DNA of 11,482 nucleotides from CAZKRU01 sp964555235 (GTDB lineage Bacteria > Verrucomicrobiota > Verrucomicrobiia > Methylacidiphilales > CAMAQI01), in the NCBI GenBank assembly GCA_964555235.1, contig CAZKRU010000100.1:1-11482 (forward strand), given 5' to 3'. Below are positions 7,057 through 11,482 of the stretch, piece by piece. The notes under the pieces were generated by a model that was given only the letters and a program-made list of their open reading frames with translations, did not search any database and was not told the DNA's origin. The translations under genes were made by a program, and so were the position numbers. How positions within the stretch are numbered: the first letter of the stretch is position 1; every line of letters starts with the position of its first letter.

Positions 7057-7452
7057 TTATTCCGTCCGGACTTCCGTTGGTTGAATGACTGGAAGCGGGT
7101 AGCGCAGTTTCAGTTCCTGATCGAGATGGATTTCAACGTGATAAATTCCAGGAGTGATAAATTCGATTCCGCCAAAAAAATTAATGTTCGTTGCATGACT
7201 CTCCTGGTGATTCAGGGTGAACTCGGTCACCGCTTCGGCCAGAGTACTCTCTTCATCAGGCATAACCAATTTGGTGACTTGAGTAAAAGGGCCGGACCCG
7301 GAGCACCACCGCGTCCAGACGCAAAGTTTGAGAACCCGGACTGGAAACGAAGGGGCGCCGATAAAATTCACGATGCCGATAATCGTATTGCCGCCGCTCG
7401 CCTCGAGCCGGACATCCTCGCACAGGAAGGAGGCTTGGAGATCGGGAATCAT
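7057..7452 (-). CDS. Uncharacterised beta-rich protein (DUF6941-like)
   Basis: A 131-residue soluble protein with alternating beta-strand-like segments, no signal peptide and no membrane helix. The beginning LQASFLCEDVR, the middle FPVRVLKLCVWTRWCSG and the C-terminal GIYHVEIHLD match my memory of the bacterial family DUF6941, whose function is unknown; that family match is from recall, not a search. The predicted ATG lies at 7450-7452; the sequence upstream has no convincing Shine-Dalgarno. The gene runs straight into the acetyltransferase gene (stop and next ATG one base apart), which suggests a two-gene operon transcribed away from the TPR gene. Confidence 0.75.
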   Translation of the reverse strand: MIPDLQASFLCEDVRLEASGGNTIIGIVNFIGAPSFPVRVLKLCVWTRWCSGSGPFTQVTKLVMPDEESTLAEAVTEFTLNHQESHATNINFFGGIEFITPGIYHVEIHLDQELKLRYPLPVIQPTEVRTE

Positions 7453-7594
7453 GAGAGGGAGGCTAACGCTTGAAAGAGCTGTGGGGAAGAAAATTCCTGA
7501 AGGAGGAGGGATTCTTCGCTAGGCGGATTTTATTTTGGACGGGGATGGTGGATTTTGTGCTTTTTGCGGCCAATTTTCTCAATACTGTCATGGA

Positions 7595-10057
7595 ATGATT
7601 CCCGGATTTCTGCATTCCTCTGTAAAAAATGCGATTCGCTTTGGAATCTGTCTTTTGCTTGGCGTCAGTGTTTTTTACATCTACGGCGATGTCATAAACT
7701 TTGAGTTCGTCAATTACGACGACCCTCACATTATTTACTCCAATCCAAACGTGACTGGAGGCCTCACGTGGCAAAGCTTCAAAGCGGCATGGACGCAACC
7801 CATGGTCTACGAAGCTTGGTATCCACTCACTGGACTCCTCCACATTTTTAATTGGCAGCTTCTCGGTGCTCATCCTGGAAAACATCACCTCATCAATGTT
7901 TTCTTTCATCTGGGAAACACTCTCCTACTCCTTTGGGTCCTTCACCGGATGACGGGAGCGTTCTGGCGATCCGCCATGGTTGCTTTTCTCGTAGCGGTCC
8001 ACCCCCTGAACGTTGAAGTCGTCGCTTGGGCCTCCCAACTGAAAACCCTGCTTAGCCTCTTTTTTTGCCTGGGGGCCCTCTGGTTTTATGTCCGCTTTTG
8101 TGAAGAGCCAAATCGCAGACACTATCTCCTCACGCTTCTTCTTTTTTTCTGTGGACTCCTGGCCAAACCCCTTCTCATTACGTTGCCATTCCTATTGCTG
8201 CTACTCGATTTCTGGCCACTGAATCGCTGGTCCGGCAATCTCCAGAAACACCCTCAAGCGCTTGCGCTTTTACTCCCATCGCTCCGAGCGCGGAATCTTG
8301 GAACGGGTTCGCTTCTTCTTCTGGAAAAACTCCCATTCCTTTTTCTCACGCTTCTCTTTTCCATCCTCACCTACTATTTTGCCAGTGCTTCAGGGCACAT
8401 CAGTATGGATCTCGTCGTCCCCATGATGGATCGTCTCTCGAATGCGCTTCACTCTTATGGGGTTTATCTCAAGCAAACCTTTTTTCCCGTTAATCTTGCG
8501 GTTCTTTACCCGTGGAAAAATTCCTTTTCCATTGGAACTTTGGCCTTTTCGATCTTTTTTTTAGGAAGCGTCACATTCCTAGTTCTGCGACAACGCAACA
8601 AACGCCCTTACCTCTTGGTCGGCTGGTTCTGGTATTTCGGAACGCTTGTCCCCGTCATCGGATTGGTCGATTCCGGAACCCGCGCCCACGCAGATCGCTA
8701 TGCCTATGCCTCACTGATTGGTATTTTCATCGCTATTGCATGGCTCTTGGAATCTCTATCACAAAAACGAAGTGCGAAATTCGCGATCACCCTGATCGCT
8801 CTCAGTGGTATCATTATCGGTGGAATCCTCTCTCGGGAGCAATGCCGTACTTGGCAAAACAGCATTTCTCTCTTTCATCATGCCATCCGAGTCGGCTATC
8901 CCTCCGGTCTTGCGTACAATAACCTGGGAGTCGAATATCTCAGTGCGGGTCAATTGGAGAAGGCTAAGGGATTTTTTTACAAGTCACTGGAAGTTGAGCC
9001 GGATTACCCTCAAGCCCTCTACAATTTGGGAACCATTCTCTCGCTGGAAAGCAATCCCGAAGCGGCAATCCCATTCTTGGAAAAAGTCCGCCAACAGCGT
9101 CCAAAATTCGCTGAAGCTCGGATGTATCTCGGAAACGTCCATCACCGACTCAAACAATACGACAAGGCCCTCGAATTTTATGAGCAAGCACTCGCCCTCA
9201 AGCCCGACTACGCCGAGGCCTACCGCAATTGGGGGGTTTGCAAGCTCGACAAGCGTTACGTCGATGCCTTGAAGGAATTTGAAACTGAAACCATCGCGCG
9301 CTCCACACTTCACACGGCTCCAAAATTCCAGGCGAACTCCTCTGCCGCCACAAAACCCGCACCTTTCGTTTTCAAACAGATCCTCCCTGTCGCCCCCCTC
9401 AATCCCTCCGAATCCGAAAAACTCTTCGCTCAAGGAATCGCCCAGATGGATCTCGGAAAATGGAAAGCCGCGACGCAGTCCTTTGAGCAAGCCCTCTTCC
9501 TCACGCCTGACCATGCAGGAGCCAAAATGAATCTCAGTCTGGTCTATTTCAGAATCGGTAAAGAAAAGGCCGGAATCCAAATGCTCCACTCCCTCGCACA
9601 GGTCGGACCCGAAAAATCTGCGGCCGTTTTGGATGCCGCGCAAGACCTGCACGTTCGAGGAATGCACCAGGAGACACTCCTTTTTCTGAACGATTTTCTG
9701 AATCACCATCCCTCTGACGCTCTTGCCCTCACGCTCTCCGCCTGGATTCTTGCGACCGCCCCTGAAAAATCGGTGCGTAGTGATTCAGAGTCCCTGCGAC
9801 GCGCCCTCACAGCCTACAGCCTTTTTACTTCCTCCCCCACCGCCGTCCTCGACACCCTTGCTGCCGCCTGGGCAGAAAATGGGGATTTCGGGGAAGCACT
9901 CTTTTATGCTGAGAAGGCGTTAAAAACTGCCCAAGTCCACCAAGAAACGCTCTTGGCGCAAGCCATCGGAAAACGGATCCTTATGTATCGTTCCCACCAA
10001 GCCTACCATCAAAGCAACTCCTGGCCCCTGATCGTTCAAAAACAAAAAGTGGATTGA
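7595..10057 (+). CDS. TMTC-like GT-C membrane protein with C-terminal TPR domain
   Basis: A large integral membrane protein, 820 residues from ATG 7595. The first about 430 residues hold roughly ten hydrophobic segments. An acidic pair in the first outer loop (YDDPHII, Asp42-Asp43), WYPLTGLLHIFNWQLLG near 75-91 and HADRYAY at 365-371 are in the places expected of TMTC/GT-C proteins. GT-C enzymes use lipid-phosphate sugars, with the acidic pair as catalytic centre. TPR repeats follow at about 438-562 and 605-690, with a spacer near 563-604 rich in Ser, Ala, Thr and Pro. A C-terminal module (WILATAPE then LDTLAAAWAENGDFGEAL, about 717-768) is the form I recall from PVC TPR proteins. Animal TMTC proteins O-mannosylate cadherins; the bacterial role is unknown. 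The frame is open to a TTG at 7535, but the ATG gives a more usual N-terminus with a cytosolic stub then the first helix. The coding strand is C-rich. Confidence 0.85.
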   Translation: MIPGFLHSSVKNAIRFGICLLLGVSVFYIYGDVINFEFVNYDDPHIIYSNPNVTGGLTWQSFKAAWTQPMVYEAWYPLTGLLHIFNWQLLGAHPGKHHLINVFFHLGNTLLLLWVLHRMTGAFWRSAMVAFLVAVHPLNVEVVAWASQLKTLLSLFFCLGALWFYVRFCEEPNRRHYLLTLLLFFCGLLAKPLLITLPFLLLLLDFWPLNRWSGNLQKHPQALALLLPSLRARNLGTGSLLLLEKLPFLFLTLLFSILTYYFASASGHISMDLVVPMMDRLSNALHSYGVYLKQTFFPVNLAVLYPWKNSFSIGTLAFSIFFLGSVTFLVLRQRNKRPYLLVGWFWYFGTLVPVIGLVDSGTRAHADRYAYASLIGIFIAIAWLLESLSQKRSAKFAITLIALSGIIIGGILSREQCRTWQNSISLFHHAIRVGYPSGLAYNNLGVEYLSAGQLEKAKGFFYKSLEVEPDYPQALYNLGTILSLESNPEAAIPFLEKVRQQRPKFAEARMYLGNVHHRLKQYDKALEFYEQALALKPDYAEAYRNWGVCKLDKRYVDALKEFETETIARSTLHTAPKFQANSSAATKPAPFVFKQILPVAPLNPSESEKLFAQGIAQMDLGKWKAATQSFEQALFLTPDHAGAKMNLSLVYFRIGKEKAGIQMLHSLAQVGPEKSAAVLDAAQDLHVRGMHQETLLFLNDFLNHHPSDALALTLSAWILATAPEKSVRSDSESLRRALTAYSLFTSSPTAVLDTLAAAWAENGDFGEALFYAEKALKTAQVHQETLLAQAIGKRILMYRSHQAYHQSNSWPLIVQKQKVD

Positions 10058-10085
10058 ATTTTGGTGGGGAAAATTGACCGCCTCT

Positions 10086-10151
10086 ATCTTTTCCGTTGGG
10101 AACGGAAAAGATGACCTTCGACCTTGTCGAAGGGGTCGCACGACGCGACCC
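10086..10151. other. Cluster of three consecutive hairpins
   Basis: Three inverted repeats follow the TPR gene by 28 nt. The first is a perfect 12-bp stem, 10086-10097 with 10101-10112 (ATCTTTTCCGTT / AACGGAAAAGAT), loop GGG. The second is CCTTCGA at 10115-10121 with TCGAAGG at 10127-10133. The third is GGGTCGC at 10133-10139 with GCGACCC at 10145-10151. No T-run follows any of them, so a classical terminator is not proven, but the first could end transcription of the TPR gene. They may also be the remains of a repeat or an IS end. Confidence 0.6.
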
Positions 10152-10382
10152 GAGCTTGATGGGAATCAAACGTAAGCGGTGCATGAAGCACCTTATTTGT
10201 TCGATCTGCTTCTTGGATGGCCGCGGATTGTGCGGTTCCTTACATTCAGCTTGGTCAGCCAGCTCGGCTTGCTCGACAGTCTCTGAACAGAGTCTTTCGA
10301 TTTCTTGCCTAAGCTCCCCGACGCTCCGTGTCGTCTTCTTCCCGGCATTCGCCTTCAAGGTAGTGCCGTCGATCGCCATGGT
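10150..10382 (-). pseudogene. Fragment of an IS1182-like transposase
   Basis: On the minus strand an open frame begins MAIDGTTLKANAGKKTTRSV and continues into a charged coiled-coil-like stretch (VGELRQEIERLCSETVEQAE). The words AIDGT(K)LKANA, where the Asp is the first acid of the DDE catalytic triad, are typical of IS1182-type transposases. Only about 45 codons (10245-10379) look like transposase, after which the frame loses resemblance. Nothing upstream of 10382 resembles the N-terminal part, because the stop codon of the next gene sits at 10389. Without the other two catalytic acids it cannot be active. The ATG at 10379 is fortuitous. The rest of the gap 10058-10388 holds only the hairpin cluster. 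Confidence 0.55.
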
Positions 10383-10388
10383 CCCCAG

Positions 10389-10676
10389 TTAACAATTAAT
10401 CGTAAAGCTCATTCCACCCGGATCAACATCGAATCGCAACTTGTCACCAAGAGTTATGGTAGATCGAGGGAAATCACGAGGATACTCAATACCCGCAAGA
10501 AACGCCCATTGTCCTATTAAAAAACCCACTTCAATCCAGTGCGAACAGATGTGTTTCGTTAGTTCAAAGCGCACAATTACAACATCTCTAGTTTTATCAA
10601 CGGTTACTTTGGCCCCTAGTGCTATTAATCGCGACTTAATCGCCTCTATTTCCTGACTTTTATTCTTCCCGCTCAT
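10389..10676 (-). CDS. Orphan 95-residue protein of unknown function
   Basis: Predicted soluble protein of 95 residues, MSGKNKSQEIEAIKSRLIAL onward. A short helical N-terminus (about 5-20) is followed by beta-strand-like segments (KVTVDKTRDVVIVRF, then a WIEVGFLIGQWAF stretch that is rather hydrophobic). I do not recognise a family. The start is well supported: AAGGGA at 10681-10686 lies 4 bases before the ATG. That Shine-Dalgarno overlaps the stop codon of the RAYT stub just upstream, so the stub and this gene could be translated as a coupled pair. The gene sits between an IS fragment and two RAYT relics, so transfer is likely. Confidence 0.7.
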   Translation of the reverse strand: MSGKNKSQEIEAIKSRLIALGAKVTVDKTRDVVIVRFELTKHICSHWIEVGFLIGQWAFLAGIEYPRDFPRSTITLGDKLRFDVDPGGMSFTINC

Positions 10677-10680
10677 AAGT

Positions 10681-10686
10681 TCCCTT
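10681..10686 (-). promoter_or_regulatory. Ribosome binding site of the 95-residue orphan
   Basis: AAGGGA on the minus strand, 4 bases before the ATG at 10676. It overlaps the TAA stop of the RAYT stub copy A (10686-10688). It supports the 10676 start. Confidence 0.65.
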
Positions 10687-10742
10687 TATTTCGTCACATG
10701 ATACCAAACCCCTTTGACCCTCACTCGCGTTGATCGTGACAT
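10686..10742 (-). pseudogene. RAYT (REP-associated tyrosine transposase) N-terminal stub, copy A
   Basis: An 18-codon remnant, MSRSTRVRVKGVWYHVTK, then a stop. It matches the longer stub B nearly residue for residue (MSRSTRVR..GVW.HVT). Family members begin with R-x-R-x-x-x-x-G-x-(W/Y)-(Y/H)-H-(V/I), so this is the beginning of a RAYT that was cut after residue 17 or so. The family's catalytic His-hydrophobic-His motif and Tyr are absent. It is preceded by a leader (10743-10816) homologous to that of copy B. The stop codon merges with the ribosome binding site of the 95-codon gene. Confidence 0.75.
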
Positions 10743-10816
10743 ATCTCCCCATCTATCCCAACTCCCTCCCACTGTCAATAGTCATTAGTTTGGATACGTC
10801 CCTATTTCGTCCCCAT
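10743..10816 (-). repeat. RAYT leader with REP-like GGGACG motifs, copy A
   Basis: Read on the minus strand the leader opens with ATGGGGACG (10808-10816), continues with AGGGACGTATC (10794-10804) and runs about 50 bp to the stub ATG. It aligns with the leader of copy B over its whole length: spaced GGGGACG and AGGGACGT words, a central AGTGGGA and the final GATATGTC. RAYT genes are normally flanked by their own REP sequences, and this pair of words has that character. Confidence 0.65.
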
Positions 10817-10984
10817 CAGAACATACCCGTGAATCTTAAACCCAAATCGCCCAGGCAACTTCCCAAGGCATTCCAAAAACTTAACGTGGTCCGCCTCTCC
10901 TCGAAATATTCTTTTGCGATCAATCCCTCGGGAGGTCACATGGTGCCACACTCCCGCCATCCTCACTCGCGTACTTCTCGACAT
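10802..10984 (-). pseudogene. RAYT (Y1 transposase-like) N-terminal fragment, copy B
   Basis: About 60 residues from the ATG at 10984 (a further in-frame ATG lies at 10996). The sequence runs MSRSTRVRMAGVWHHVTSRG, then IDRKRIFRGEADHVKFLECL and GYVLM. This is the classic RAYT/Y1 N-terminus (G-x-W-x-H-V-x-x-R-G, then IF...D...FL). Intact proteins continue after YVLM with an N-H-(F/Y)-H catalytic motif and later a Tyr. Here the frame ends GTK and a stop, because it runs into the REP leader of copy A. The last codons (10802-10816) are REP sequence, so the protein lacks its active site and cannot transpose. Confidence 0.85.
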
Positions 10985-10996
10985 ATCACCTCTCAC

Positions 10997-11067
10997 TAAC
11001 CACTTCTTCCCACTTGTTAATAATCAAGTATTTAGACACGTCCCTATGTATTATCCCACGTCCCCAT
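10997..11067 (-). repeat. RAYT leader with REP-like GGGACG motifs, copy B
   Basis: On the minus strand the leader begins ATGGGGACG near 11059-11067. It then has AGGGACGTGTC at 11036-11046 and an AT-rich spacer up to the copy B start region. Words and order match the copy A leader, with a longer gap between the two REP words. It starts 12 bp after the stop codon of the 90-residue gene at 11079. Confidence 0.65.
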
Positions 11068-11078
11068 GCACGCCGTAC

Positions 11079-11351
11079 TCAACAAACTTCTACCGAACAT
11101 CCCATCGCCTTAAGTCCTGCCAAGATTCTTTCTAACACTATAACACGCTCATCAAGGCTCATCTCGCCTTCTATTCCTGTGCCTAGCCATCCACGTAGAG
11201 AGTTTTGATAAACTCCGGTCAACGCCGCAAAATCAACTTCAACAACCGCCTTGCGGTTGCCTTCTAAGTATTCAACAGTGGATCGATCAGCAACTTGAAC
11301 AATGTAACCGTCTGCATGCTGAACCTTTTGTGGACCGAGCTTGTTGAACAC
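11079..11351 (-). CDS. Orphan 90-residue protein, possibly Imm74-like immunity protein
   Basis: A compact soluble protein of 90 residues. The N-terminal half looks like beta strands (GYIVQVADRSTVEYLEGN then AVVEVDF). The second half carries TGVYQNSLRGW followed by a helix SLDERVIVLERILAGLKAMG. That order (strands, an I/VY.xSLxxW word, then an acidic DE..R..I...I..AL..MG helix) resembles my memory of the immunity-protein family Imm74, made by polymorphic-toxin systems; this is recall and not tested. No toxin gene lies nearby, so if the call is right it is an orphan immunity gene. The GTG start is well supported by GGAGGT at 11359-11364, 7 bases upstream. Inverted GGGGACGT motifs bracket it (11058-11065 and 11395-11402). 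Confidence 0.65.
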   Translation of the reverse strand: MFNKLGPQKVQHADGYIVQVADRSTVEYLEGNRKAVVEVDFAALTGVYQNSLRGWLGTGIEGEMSLDERVIVLERILAGLKAMGCSVEVC

Positions 11352-11358
11352 GTTAGTG

Positions 11359-11364
11359 ACCTCC
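11359..11364 (-). promoter_or_regulatory. Strong ribosome binding site deciding a GTG start
   Basis: GGAGGT on the minus strand with a 7-base spacer to GTG at 11349-11351. This fixes the start of the 90-residue gene although the codon is not ATG. Confidence 0.75.
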
Positions 11365-11394
11365 GGTAATGACGTTTATTCGCCAGCACGATTT

Positions 11395-11421
11395 GGGGAC
11401 GTATCTGGTCATTAGTCATTA
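11395..11421 (+). repeat. REP-like GGGGACGT motif, opposite orientation
   Basis: GGGGACGTATC at 11395-11405, followed by a TCATTAGTCATTAG stretch, resembles the RAYT leader words of copies A and B but on the other strand. Together with ACGTCCCC at 11058-11065 it forms an inverted pair around the 90-residue gene. The remaining window end (11422-11482) shows no gene I can support. Confidence 0.55.
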
Positions 11422-11482
11422 GAGCAGTCTAATCTCAAACGATGATAGACTTTTTGAAGCTCAGCACTTTTGCCCATCTTTT

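Noticed and set aside
7498..7510. Strong AGGAGGAGGG that looks like a ribosome binding site
   Set aside because: No ATG, GTG or TTG lies at the right distance; the next ATT frame stops after three codons.
7535..7594. TTG start adding 20 residues to the TPR protein
   Set aside because: The extra residues are Gly/Cys-rich and unlike membrane-protein starts. ATG 7595 leads directly to the first helix. The TTG cannot be fully excluded.
8984..9709. 241-codon minus-strand frame inside the TPR gene
   Set aside because: It is the mirror of the well-formed TPR repeats, with no recognisable domain or ribosome binding site.
10685..11421. CRISPR array, because of spaced GGGACG words
   Set aside because: The repeats are short, unevenly spaced and on both strands; they fit RAYT/REP sequences instead.
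11412..11477. Short minus-strand frame of 21 residues, MGKSAELQKVYHRLRLDCSND
   Set aside because: It could be the 3' end of a gene entering from beyond the window, but it ends in REP sequence and is too short to support.

Overview
The window is about 11.5 kb of bacterial chromosome of moderate GC content. It looks like PVC-group DNA, most likely Verrucomicrobiota. The signs are a TMTC-like membrane/TPR protein, a small two-helix membrane protein and a 131-residue DUF6941-like protein of kinds I associate with that group, and a high density of short palindromic repeats. No rRNA or marker gene settles the phylum, so this is inference.

Layout. 1-2072: a minus-strand P1B-type metal ATPase with a long palindromic repeat just past its 3' end. 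2197-2466: a small plus-strand membrane protein. 2474-2602: a repeat and a strong terminator. 2629-5278: the minus-strand pair metK-ahcY, which makes S-adenosylmethionine (SAM) and removes S-adenosylhomocysteine (SAH). 5279-5450: a 172-bp divergent control region. 5451-6437: an ArsR-type DNA-binding domain fused to a SAM-methyltransferase domain, the architecture of the SAH-responsive regulator SahR. MetK makes the methyl donor, AhcY hydrolyses the inhibitory by-product, and the divergent regulator probably senses SAH or SAM. 6475-6559: a second copy of the long palindrome. 6585-7452: a tightly coupled minus-strand pair, a DUF6941-like protein and a GNAT acetyltransferase. 7595-10057: a large plus-strand GT-C-like membrane protein with a C-terminal TPR domain.

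10058-11482 is an accessory scrap zone. It holds a triple hairpin, a fragment of an IS1182-like transposase, two tandem N-terminal stubs of REP-associated tyrosine transposases (RAYTs) each with a GGGGACG/GGGACGT leader, and two compact orphan genes. The 95-codon orphan sits just behind a RAYT stub. The 90-codon orphan resembles an immunity-type protein and is bracketed by inverted GGGGACGT motifs.

At least three repeat families occur: 85-bp palindromes, GGTAGGGCGACC-type elements and RAYT-type REPs. The most unusual signals are the RAYT/REP zone with its captured small genes and the inverted repeat copies around metK-ahcY. No tRNA, rRNA, CRISPR array or recognisable riboswitch was seen.
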